Origin: Actinomycetota bacterium
GTDB lineage: Bacteria > Actinomycetota > Acidimicrobiia > Spongiisociales > UBA11373
DNA: 10,645 bases
Assembly: GCA_003486285.1 (NCBI GenBank)
Contig: DNGH01000234.1
Coordinates: forward strand, 1 to 10,645
Direction of reading: 5' to 3'
This document shows, one piece after another, positions 1 to 6,383 of the stretch; positions within the stretch are counted from its first letter, which is position 1; the number at the start of each line of letters is the position of its first letter. The translations under genes were made by a program, and so were the position numbers. The notes below the pieces were generated by a model that saw only the letters and a program-made list of their open reading frames with translations, searched no databases and was not told the origin of the DNA.

Positions 1-1
1 G

Positions 2-184
2 TCGGGCACCCGCAAGGAGGAGCTGCTGTTCACGCCGCACGAACTGACCCAGGTGTGGAAGCTGCGTCGGGTGCTGCTCGCTCTGCCCGAGTCGTCGGCG
101 GGGTTGGAGTTGCTCATCGATCGCCTGAAGAGCACCAAGTCGAATGCGGAATTCCTCGCCGACGTCGCCAAGACGGGCAACTGA
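2..184 (+). CDS. rho: Transcription termination factor Rho, C-terminal end (partial)
   Basis: Only the last 60 residues are in the window, and the gene begins upstream. The reading frame from base 2 gives SGTRKEELLFTPHEL, then a WKLRRVLLALPESSAGLELLIDRL-type segment, and ends in KSTKSNAEFLADVAKTGN. This is the highly conserved C-terminus of the Rho ATP-dependent RNA helicase, with the family hallmarks SGTRKEELL, VWKLRR and TKSNAEFL. Rho is a cytoplasmic hexamer that loads on C-rich, poorly translated RNA and terminates transcription. The TGA stop lies 40 bases before the L31 start, and rho followed by rpmE is a common actinobacterial order. The catalytic Walker motifs lie outside the window, so the intactness of the whole protein cannot be judged. 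Confidence 0.95.
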   Translation, partial: SGTRKEELLFTPHELTQVWKLRRVLLALPESSAGLELLIDRLKSTKSNAEFLADVAKTGN

Positions 185-195
185 GTGACGGCGTC

Positions 196-201
196 TAGGA
201 T
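196..201 (+). promoter_or_regulatory. Possible -10 element (TAGGAT) before rpmE
   Basis: TAGGAT fits the TANNNT -10 pattern of high-GC actinobacteria. It lies 23 bases before the rpmE start, which would give a leader of roughly 15 nt containing the Shine-Dalgarno. No clear -35 is visible. It would let L31 be expressed independently of rho. This is a pattern match only. Confidence 0.3.
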
Positions 202-211
202 TCCCACCCCC

Positions 212-217
212 GAGGAG
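212..217 (+). promoter_or_regulatory. Ribosome binding site deciding the rpmE GTG start
   Basis: GAGGAG lies seven bases before a GTG codon. The protein reading from that GTG begins MKEGIHPNYR, matching the normal N-terminus of L31, so the site and the family alignment agree on the start. Confidence 0.75.
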
Positions 218-224
218 TAAAGAA

Positions 225-509
225 GTGAAGGAAGGCATCCACCCCAACTACCGCGAAGTGGTGTTCCAGGACACCTCTTCCGATTTCAAGTTTCTGACGC
301 GTTCCACGGTCCGCACCAGCGAGACCATCGTCTGGGAGGACGGGAAGACCTACCCCTTGGCCCGGGTGGAGATCAGCAGCGCCAGCCATCCGTTCTACAC
401 CGGCAAGCAGATCCTGCTGGACTCCGGCGGCCGGGTGGAGCGGTTCCGCAAGCGCTACGGCCGCTCGTCATTCACCCGCGGGGAAGAGTCCTCCGGATCG
501 CAGGAATAG
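225..509 (+). CDS. rpmE2: 50S ribosomal protein L31, type B (cysteine-free)
   Basis: This is a large-subunit ribosomal protein that helps bridge the 50S and 30S subunits. The 94-residue product starts MKEGIHPNYREVVFQDTSS and contains SSASHPFYTGKQ, GGRVERFRKRYGR and a short polar tail. These are the L31 landmarks: IHPxY near the N-terminus, SHPFYTGK in the middle and RxxKRYG at the end. It has no cysteine and carries the longer central segment (EDGKTYPLARVEISS) typical of the type B, zinc-independent paralogue rather than the CxxC zinc-binding type A. Translation starts at GTG behind a good GAGGAG site. It sits between rho and DUF1385-prfA, where many bacteria keep an L31 gene. Family assignment is secure. 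Type B rests on the missing cysteines and on motif resemblance. Confidence 0.95.
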   Translation: MKEGIHPNYREVVFQDTSSDFKFLTRSTVRTSETIVWEDGKTYPLARVEISSASHPFYTGKQILLDSGGRVERFRKRYGRSSFTRGEESSGSQE

Positions 510-673
510 GGTGCCCCGACCTGCAACGTTCGGCGCGCTCACGGCGGCCCCCGGCGCCCCCGGCTGCGTCCTCCTCCGCGACGCACGGTCCAGTGCGCCT
601 TCGTCGTGTGTCCTCGCCGGATGACGCCGCTGGCTCGCCCTGAGCATCACCATCGTCACGGGACGGGGCACTC

Positions 674-1609
674 GTGACCAGCCCGCCGGCGTCGACCGTC
701 GGGGGTCAGGCCGTCATCGAAGGCGTGATGATGCGCGCCCCCAACCGCTGGGCGGTGGCGGTGCGCCGTCCCGATGGGGTGATCGAGGCCCGGAGTGATC
801 CACTTCCCCGGCTGTCCTCGCGGTCCCGTCTCGCCCGCATCCCCTTCTTCCGCGGGGTGATGGTGCTCGGCGAGTCGCTCTCGCTCGGGTTCCGTGCCCT
901 CTCCTGGTCGGCGCTGAAGGCCGGCGGGGAGGAGGAGGGTGAGGAGTTGAAGCCGCACCACATCGCCGGGGCGATGGTGCTGGCGCTGATCGTGTTCATC
1001 GGGTTCTTCATGCTGCTCCCCCTCCTCATCGCCCGCGGCGCCGAGAGGGCGTTGGGCGAGTCGGTGCTGCTGTTCAACGTGGTCGACGGACTGGCCCGGG
1101 TGCTGCTGTTCGTCGGCTACATCTGGGCGATCGGCCGATCGAAGGACATCAAGCGGGTCTTCGAGTTCCACGGCGCCGAGCACAAGACCATCCACGCCTA
1201 TGAGGCGGGGGACCCGCTGACCCTCGATGCCATCCAGCAGTACAGCCCGCGCCATCCCCGCTGCGGCACCAACTTCCTGCTCATCGTGATCCTCATCGCC
1301 ATCGTCGTCTTCACCGTGGTGGGCCGGCCTTCGCTCTTCTGGCTGGTGACCAGCCGCATCGTCTTGATCCCGGTGATCGCCGGCATCGCCTACGAAGTGC
1401 TCAAGGCGGCCGCCAGCGCCAGCTGGCTGGCGTTCTTCTCCAAGCCCGGAATCTGGCTGCAGCGCCTCACCACGTCGCAGCCATCGGCCGACCAGGTCGA
1501 GGTCGCCGTGGCGTCGCTGCTGGTGGCACTCGACGACGAGGAGCGCGCAGCGGTGAAGTCGAGAGGGCCGGTGCTCCCCGGGGCACTGGCATACGAGGTT
1601 GGCCAGTAA
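674..1609 (+). CDS. DUF1385 family multi-spanning membrane protein (YqhQ-like)
   Basis: The 311-residue product belongs to the DUF1385 family, whose biochemical function is not established. Family motifs seen are GGQAVIEGVMMR at residues 10-21, FFRGVMVLGESL near 57-68, FHGAEHKTIHAYE from residue 165 (H166, E169, H170), HPRCGTNFL from residue 194 (H194, C197) and KPGIWLQRLTT near the C-terminus. The conserved His, Glu and Cys residues look like a metal or catalytic site, but this is inference. About four hydrophobic segments are visible, near residues 95-118, 126-150, 200-217 and 222-240, so it is an inner-membrane protein. An in-frame TGA at 641-643 leaves the GTG at 674 as the only usable start, behind a weak GGGACGGGG site. 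Its TAA overlaps the prfA ATG by one base, implying translational coupling. DUF1385 genes beside rpmE and prfA occur in several phyla. Confidence 0.92.
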   Translation: MTSPPASTVGGQAVIEGVMMRAPNRWAVAVRRPDGVIEARSDPLPRLSSRSRLARIPFFRGVMVLGESLSLGFRALSWSALKAGGEEEGEELKPHHIAGAMVLALIVFIGFFMLLPLLIARGAERALGESVLLFNVVDGLARVLLFVGYIWAIGRSKDIKRVFEFHGAEHKTIHAYEAGDPLTLDAIQQYSPRHPRCGTNFLLIVILIAIVVFTVVGRPSLFWLVTSRIVLIPVIAGIAYEVLKAAASASWLAFFSKPGIWLQRLTTSQPSADQVEVAVASLLVALDDEERAAVKSRGPVLPGALAYEVGQ

Positions 1610-2685
1610 TGGATCCGCAACTGGCCGCCCGCCTCGAGGAGGTGGTGGCGGCCCATCGGGCGACCCTGGAGCAGATGGCGGATCCCGCCGTCGCCTCCAA
1701 TCAGGAGCGCTACACGGAGGTCGCCCGGCGCCATCGCGAGCTGCGCGACATCGTCGTGGTGTATCAGGAGTGGAACGCCGCTGCCGCCGACGGCTCCGAC
1801 GCCGCCGAACTGGTCGCCGTCGAGTCGGATCCCGTCATGGCCGCCGAGCTGCGCGGCATCGCCGAGGAGCGGCTCGCCACCGCCGAGCGCCTGGAGAAGC
1901 GCCTTCGGGTGATGCTCGTCCCCAAGGACCCCAACGACGACAAGGACGTGATCGTCGAGATCCGCGGCGCGGTCGGCGGCGACGAGGCCGCGATCTGGGC
2001 GGGCGATCTGTTCCACATGTATCAGAAGTACGCCGAGGCGCACGGCTGGAAGATCGAGCCGCTGAACACCTCCGCCTCGGAGGCCGGCGGCTTCAAGGAG
2101 ATCACCTTCGCGGTCAAGGGCCAAGGGGCCTACTCGCGCCTCAAGTTCGAGGCGGGGCCGCATCGGGTGCAGCGGGTGCCCCGGACCGAGTCTCAGGGCC
2201 GGGTGCACACCTCGATGGCCACCGTAGCCGTGCTCCCCGAGGTCGAAGAAGTCGAGGTCCACATCAGCGACAACGACCTGCAGATCGACGTCTTCCGCTC
2301 CACGGGGCCGGGCGGACAGTCGGTCAACACCACCGACTCGGCCGTCCGCATCACCCACAAGCCCACCGGCCTGGTGGTCACCTGCCAGGACGAGAAGTCG
2401 CAGCTGCAGAACAAGGCCAAGGCGTTGCGGGTGCTCCGGGCCCGCCTGTTTCAGATCGAGAGCGACCGCCAGCACGCCGAACTCGCTGCCGACCGCAAGG
2501 CCCAGGTCGGGTCGGGGGAGCGCTCGGAGAAGATCCGCACCTACAACTACAAGGACAACCGGGTCACCGACCACCGCATCGGGCTCAGTATCAAGCGGCT
2601 CCCCGAGATCCTCGAGGGCGACCTCGACGATCTGATCGATGCGTTGGCCCTGGACGACGAGTCGGGACGGCTCGGCGGGGGCTGA
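1609..2685 (+). CDS. prfA: Peptide chain release factor 1 (RF1)
   Basis: RF1 recognises UAA and UAG in the ribosomal A site and triggers release of the finished peptide. The 358-residue product has the normal family length. The peptidyl-tRNA hydrolysis motif GGQ is at residues 235-237 within STGPGGQSVNTTDSAVR. The codon-recognition PxT tripeptide is P191-R192-T193 in HRVQRVPRTESQGRVHTS. PxT rather than SPF distinguishes RF1 from RF2. The middle residue is arginine, where alanine or valine is common. The ATG overlaps the DUF1385 stop in a TAATG arrangement, so its translation is probably coupled to that gene. Q237 is the residue normally N5-methylated by PrmC, but prmC does not follow here. 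The gene ends just before a strong hairpin and converges on the M16 peptidase gene. Confidence 0.98.
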   Translation: MDPQLAARLEEVVAAHRATLEQMADPAVASNQERYTEVARRHRELRDIVVVYQEWNAAAADGSDAAELVAVESDPVMAAELRGIAEERLATAERLEKRLRVMLVPKDPNDDKDVIVEIRGAVGGDEAAIWAGDLFHMYQKYAEAHGWKIEPLNTSASEAGGFKEITFAVKGQGAYSRLKFEAGPHRVQRVPRTESQGRVHTSMATVAVLPEVEEVEVHISDNDLQIDVFRSTGPGGQSVNTTDSAVRITHKPTGLVVTCQDEKSQLQNKAKALRVLRARLFQIESDRQHAELAADRKAQVGSGERSEKIRTYNYKDNRVTDHRIGLSIKRLPEILEGDLDDLIDALALDDESGRLGGG

Positions 2686-2737
2686 GGCGCGAAGAGCGCC
2701 GGGTGCCGGGTGCCGGGTGCCGGGTGCTCTTCGCGCC
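2686..2737. terminator. Bidirectional hairpin between convergent prfA and M16 genes
   Basis: A perfect 12-bp inverted repeat, GGCGCGAAGAGC at 2686-2697 and GCTCTTCGCGCC at 2726-2737, fills the gap between the two convergent stop codons. It begins directly after the prfA TGA, and its last base is part of the M16 stop codon. The 28-nt loop is four copies of a GGGTGCC heptamer. There is no U-tract on either side, so a U-less (I-shaped) terminator or a transcript-end stabiliser is the likely role, serving both strands. Confidence 0.65.
2701..2728 (+). repeat. Heptamer tandem repeat, site A (GGGTGCC x4)
   Basis: Three exact GGGTGCC units and a fourth ending GGGTGCT run without interruption inside the loop of the convergent-gene hairpin. 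The G-triplets at 2701, 2708, 2715 and 2722 are each separated by TGCC, which fits the classic G3N4 four-tract quadruplex pattern. Related heptamers occur at two other intergenic sites in this window on the same strand. Confidence 0.85.
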
Positions 2738-5658
2738 TACTCCCCAAACCCGATCGGCACCAGTGCGATCTCGATGTACTCGTCCAGGGTGATCACGCGC
2801 TGGGCGACCTCTCGGATGTCGGCGCGGGTGGCGGCCTCCACCCGGTCGAAGCGATCCCTGATCTCGGTCACCAGGTCGTCCGGGTAGAAGACCGCGTGCA
2901 GCATCGCCCGGGCGAGTTGCAGGTTGTCGATCAACTCGTAGTTGCGGAACACCTGCTCGCGGGCGATGTCGAACTCGTCGACCGTCGGACCGTTGGTGGT
3001 CAGGTCCTCGAGATCGGCGAGCAGCGCCTGGCGCACCTCGTCGATGCCGTTCGGGTCGCCGTCGATTCGCACCGACAACTCGACACCCGCCACCGGTTCG
3101 TCGACCTGATACAGGAGTACGTATGGGGAGTAGGAGGCCGACAGCTCCTCGCGAATGTGTGCGGTGAGACGCTGTTCGATCACGGCCTCGAGGATGTCGA
3201 GGTGGACCCGCAGGTCGGGGTCGAGGGCTCCTGAGGTGTCGAAGCGCATCGTGAGCACCCCGCGCTCTCCGGTGCCCGCCTCGACCGTCTCGGCCACGAT
3301 GCCCGCGGGCTCCGCGGGGCGCTCGTCGACGAAGTCCTCGCGGAAGCTGCCACCCTCGATCGTCCCCAAGTAGCGACGGGCCAGCACCTCGGCGTCGTCG
3401 GGATCGAAGTCACCGACCAGCACGAACACGAAGTCGCCGGGGTCGCCGAACCGATCCGCAAAGACCGCCTCGACCCGGGCGAGGTCGAGCGTCGCCAGTT
3501 CTTCGACGGAAGGCAGCGGCGAGAAGCGGGGGTCACCGGGGAACCGGGCGGCGGCGATCGCCAGTTCCAGCGCGGTGTCCACCAGGGTCTCCGGTGACTC
3601 CACCTGCTGCTGGAGCCGGTTCTGCACGATCGGGATCGCGATCGGGTCGAAGCGCGTCTCGTCCATGTAGAGACGGATCAACTGGAACAGGATCTCGAGG
3701 TCGGCGGTGTCAACGCTTCCACTGAACCCCTCCCAGACCTCGTCGACGAAGGGCTGCAGGCTCACCTCGGTGCCCACCAGGGCGCGTTCGAGGGTCACCT
3801 GGTCGAACTCGGCGACCCCGCTGGCAAGGACCACCTCACCGAGCAGTTTCGCCTCCGTCACGTCGGCATCGGCAAGCATCACCCATCCGCCCGGGCTGGC
3901 GGCGATCAACTCGGCGTGCCCGGCGTGGATCTCGGTGGGCCACGAGATGAACCACAGCCCGTTGCCGAACTCGATCACCGGGATCACGGTGTCGGCGAGC
4001 GTGTAGCGCTCGACGATCTGCTCCGGCTCCGGCGGCTCCATCAGGGCCTCGACCTCGACCGTGTCGTCGGGACGGGCCTCGAGTTCCAGCGTGGGCAGGG
4101 CGGCATGGATCGCGACAAGAGCCGCGGTGTCGGGCATGGCGTCGGCGGATGCCTCCGGTCCGGCGACGATCACGAGCGGTTCCGTCGACTCGACGGTGGC
4201 GGCGAAGGTGGCCCACACCTGATCGAGGGTCAACTCGTCGATGAGCCGCAGTTGCAGATCCCGCCAATCCAGCGCCTCGGCGGCGGGGGTGTCGCCGAGG
4301 AAGCTTTCCACCAGGTCGGCCGCAAACGCCCTGTCCTGCTTGGTGGTGCGCTGCTCGTATTCGCTCTCGACGTACGAATGCAGGTTGCCGATGGCGCGTT
4401 CCAGCTCGCCGGCGACGAATCCGAAGCGCCGCACCCGCTCCACCTCGGCGAGCAGGGTGGCGGCGGTGGCTTCGAGGTCCTCGGGGTGTGCCGAAGCGGC
4501 GATGCCATCGGTGCCCTGGGTGCGGACGAACTCGTTGGCCGCCCGGCTCGGGTCGAAGAATGGGGTGACACCGCGCAGGGTGTCCTCGTGGAGACGGGTG
4601 GCGAGCATGTCGAAGGCGGCGTCGAGGGCGATCCGTCTGCGCAGGCCGCCCACCGTTCCGGTGCCGCCCATGGCGGGGACGGGGTAGTTGAGTTCGACGA
4701 AGGCGTCCGCGGCCTCGGGGTCCGCCAGCACGATGAAGGCGGGTTCGATGAACGCGTTGGTGAACAGGTCGGGAACCGCGGGAGCAGCGGCGGGACCGGC
4801 GACGTCCCCGAAACGTTCCCGGATCAGCGCCTCGATGTCCTCGGTCTCGAAGTCGCCGACCGCCACGACGGCCATCAGGTCGGGCCGGTACCAGTCCTCG
4901 TAGAACGACTGCAGCGCCTCGGGGGTGGTCTGCTCCAGATCGTCCGGGGCAGCGAGCGGGAGGCGGCCGTCATAAGGGGTGCCTGCCAGGAGCAGGTCGG
5001 TGACCGCGGCGAAGTAGCGGCCCCAGAAGCCCTGGTCGCGCAACCGCCACTCCTCGACGAGCACGCCGCGCTCGAGTTCCACCTCGGCGGGATCCAGGGT
5101 CGCCGCGGTGGCCCACTCGAGGAGGACGTCGAATCCTGTGGCCACCGTGTCGGGATCGTCGGTGGGCAACTCGAGCATGTAGACGGTCTCCTCGTAGGCG
5201 GTATAGGCGTTGATGTCGGGCCCGAATTCGGCGCCGAAGCGCTGCAACACCTGCACCAGCTCGTTGGAGGGGAACGACTCGGTGCCGTTGAACATCATGT
5301 GCTCGAGGTAGTGCGCCACCCCCTTCTGGGAGTCGCTTTCGTGAGCCGACCCCGCCTTCACCACCAGCCGCAACTGGGCGCGGCCCCCCGGCGCAGTGTT
5401 CTCCCGGATGTAGAAGGCGAGGCCGTTGTCGAGCACTCCGACGGTGGTGGAGGGGTCGAGCGCGATCGGGTCGGCATCGTCGGCAAAGGTGGGCAGCACG
5501 GCGGGGGGCCGGGTCGTGGTCGGGCCGGTGGTTGTGGTAGCCGGCGCAATGGTCGTCACGGTGGTCGTCGTCGTTCCGGCCGATCCTCCGCACGCCGCCA
5601 GCAGGGCTACCGCGGTCAGCACCACTCCCGGCCGATGGACCGGCCGTACCTTCCGCAT
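2737..5658 (-). CDS. M16 family zinc metallopeptidase, two-domain lipoprotein
   Basis: This 973-residue exported peptidase is similar in size and layout to PqqL-type M16 enzymes, which degrade peptides or small proteins. Residues 1-23 form a lipoprotein signal with lipobox LAAC (C23). A threonine-rich linker (about 29-50) follows. The N-terminal M16 domain carries the inverted zinc motif H116-Y-L-E119-H120, and the distal glutamate ligand is E196, 76 residues after H120, as in family members. The segment around residues 142-157 (FGAEFGPDINAYTAYEE) is also characteristic. The C-terminal half repeats the fold without HxxEH and holds the conserved REELSASYSPY segment near the end, typical of the non-catalytic second domain. 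The start is an ATG four bases after GGGGAGGG. It is divergent from the cytochrome c gene and convergent with prfA. It probably acts on the outer face of the cytoplasmic membrane. The substrate is unknown. Confidence 0.93.
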   Translation of the reverse strand: MRKVRPVHRPGVVLTAVALLAACGGSAGTTTTTVTTIAPATTTTGPTTTRPPAVLPTFADDADPIALDPSTTVGVLDNGLAFYIRENTAPGGRAQLRLVVKAGSAHESDSQKGVAHYLEHMMFNGTESFPSNELVQVLQRFGAEFGPDINAYTAYEETVYMLELPTDDPDTVATGFDVLLEWATAATLDPAEVELERGVLVEEWRLRDQGFWGRYFAAVTDLLLAGTPYDGRLPLAAPDDLEQTTPEALQSFYEDWYRPDLMAVVAVGDFETEDIEALIRERFGDVAGPAAAPAVPDLFTNAFIEPAFIVLADPEAADAFVELNYPVPAMGGTGTVGGLRRRIALDAAFDMLATRLHEDTLRGVTPFFDPSRAANEFVRTQGTDGIAASAHPEDLEATAATLLAEVERVRRFGFVAGELERAIGNLHSYVESEYEQRTTKQDRAFAADLVESFLGDTPAAEALDWRDLQLRLIDELTLDQVWATFAATVESTEPLVIVAGPEASADAMPDTAALVAIHAALPTLELEARPDDTVEVEALMEPPEPEQIVERYTLADTVIPVIEFGNGLWFISWPTEIHAGHAELIAASPGGWVMLADADVTEAKLLGEVVLASGVAEFDQVTLERALVGTEVSLQPFVDEVWEGFSGSVDTADLEILFQLIRLYMDETRFDPIAIPIVQNRLQQQVESPETLVDTALELAIAAARFPGDPRFSPLPSVEELATLDLARVEAVFADRFGDPGDFVFVLVGDFDPDDAEVLARRYLGTIEGGSFREDFVDERPAEPAGIVAETVEAGTGERGVLTMRFDTSGALDPDLRVHLDILEAVIEQRLTAHIREELSASYSPYVLLYQVDEPVAGVELSVRIDGDPNGIDEVRQALLADLEDLTTNGPTVDEFDIAREQVFRNYELIDNLQLARAMLHAVFYPDDLVTEIRDRFDRVEAATRADIREVAQRVITLDEYIEIALVPIGFGE

Positions 5659-5662
5659 CCGG

Positions 5663-5670
5663 CCCTCCCC
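5663..5670 (-). promoter_or_regulatory. Ribosome binding site of the M16 lipoprotein gene
   Basis: GGGGAGGG on the minus strand ends four bases before the ATG at 5658. It supports the start that yields an intact lipoprotein signal peptide. Confidence 0.6.
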
Positions 5671-5684
5671 GGTTCGATCGCCGG

Positions 5685-5690
5685 AGCCTA
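5685..5690 (-). promoter_or_regulatory. Possible -10 element (TAGGCT) for the M16 gene
   Basis: TAGGCT on the minus strand lies 26 bases before the M16 ATG and fits TANNNT. A start about 7 nt downstream would leave a leader of about 20 nt including the Shine-Dalgarno. No convincing -35 is seen. The rest of the 107-base divergent gap shows no clear signal for the cytochrome gene. Confidence 0.3.
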
Positions 5691-5765
5691 CCGACTGGAA
5701 TCGACCCTCCGCCGCGACCCGACAGTGCCGCGTCTTAGGGCCACAACCTGCGAACCTTGGCGGTG

Positions 5766-6326
5766 ATGACCACGGGCCGCACCCCCGCGACGGGAGCCCG
5801 CCCCCGGCCCGCCGGGACCGGAGGTTCTTCGCTTCAGGCCAACCTCCCTTATCTCGTCGTGGTCGGCGTGAGCCTCGTGGTGCTGGTCGCCTTCATCGCT
5901 CTCTCCGACCCCTTCAGCCCTCGCGCCGAGGGTGAGCTCCCGAACGGCACGACCACGACCACCGCGACCGGAATTACCACGATCCCCACTGACGCGACAT
6001 CCACCACCTCAGCCGGTGCGACCACGTCGTCGCCCTCGGCTCTCACCGGAGCCGCCCGTGGCGAGGAGATCTTCAACTCGACCTGCATCGCCTGCCACGG
6101 GATCGGTGGCGTAGGCATCGAGGGCTTGGGCAAGCCCTTGACCGCGTCGACGTTCGTCGCCGAGCTCACCGATGCCGAAGTGCTGGAGTTCCTCATCGTG
6201 GGGAGGACGGAGACCGACCCGCTCAACACCACGGGAATGTCGATGCCGCCACGCGGGGGCAATACCGCGCTCACCGATGCCGACCTGGCGAATGTGGTCC
6301 TGTACCTGCGAGCGATCGCGGAGTAG
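5766..6326 (+). CDS. Membrane-anchored mono-heme c-type cytochrome
   Basis: This class I cytochrome c domain transfers electrons at the outer face of the cytoplasmic membrane. From the ATG at 5766 the product has 186 residues. A cytoplasmic basic, proline-rich segment is followed by one hydrophobic anchor (about residues 28-48), a threonine- and serine-rich linker (about 62-91), then the heme domain. The CIACH heme-attachment motif spans residues 107-111, with H111 as the proximal ligand. M158 or M160 in MSMPPRGG is the likely distal ligand, and the C-terminal helix LTDADLANVVLYLRAIAE is typical. In-frame TTG (5757) and GTG (5763) are alternative starts, and no good Shine-Dalgarno is visible for any of them. 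It is divergent from the M16 gene and no oxidase or reductase gene is nearby, so its partner is unknown. Confidence 0.92.
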   Translation: MTTGRTPATGARPRPAGTGGSSLQANLPYLVVVGVSLVVLVAFIALSDPFSPRAEGELPNGTTTTTATGITTIPTDATSTTSAGATTSSPSALTGAARGEEIFNSTCIACHGIGGVGIEGLGKPLTASTFVAELTDAEVLEFLIVGRTETDPLNTTGMSMPPRGGNTALTDADLANVVLYLRAIAE

Positions 6327-6328
6327 GA

Positions 6329-6376
6329 GGGTGCCCGGTGCCGGGTACCAGGGTCGGGTAACCGGTAACCGGTAAC
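6329..6376 (+). repeat. Heptamer tandem repeat, site B (variant units)
   Basis: Two bases after the cytochrome stop runs a 7-nt periodic array: GGGTGCC, CGGTGCC, GGGTACC, a 6-nt interruption AGGGTC, then GGGTAAC, CGGTAAC, CGGTAAC. Units share (G/C)GGT(G/A)(C/A)C. It fills almost the whole 57-base gap between the convergent cytochrome and propeller-lipoprotein genes. No U-tract or long hairpin is seen, so it may replace a conventional terminator, but its function is not shown by sequence. Confidence 0.8.
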
Positions 6377-6383
6377 CGCGCCG

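Noticed and set aside
582..597. Small hairpin CGCAC...GTGCG between rpmE2 and DUF1385
   Set aside because: A 5-bp stem with a 6-base loop is expected by chance in GC-rich DNA and has no U-tract.
468..671. 67-codon minus-strand frame in the rpmE2-DUF1385 gap
   Set aside because: It overlaps the end of rpmE2, is low-complexity and Arg/Pro-rich, and has no ribosome binding site or homologous motif.
1390..2574. Minus-strand open frame opposite prfA
   Set aside because: It is antisense to an unmistakable RF1 gene and has no family resemblance.
1599..2792. Second plus-strand frame overlapping prfA
   Set aside because: It is arginine- and glycine-rich out-of-frame translation of prfA, and its end only reads through the heptamer repeat.
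3916..5766. Long plus-strand open frame (616 codons) opposite the M16 gene
   Set aside because: It is an antisense shadow in high-GC sequence. It matches no family, while the minus strand gives a complete M16 peptidase with signal peptide and zinc motif.
6329..6376. CRISPR array or attachment site at the heptamer repeat
   Set aside because: Units are 7 nt and contiguous, with no spacers, no cas genes and no integrase or tRNA nearby.
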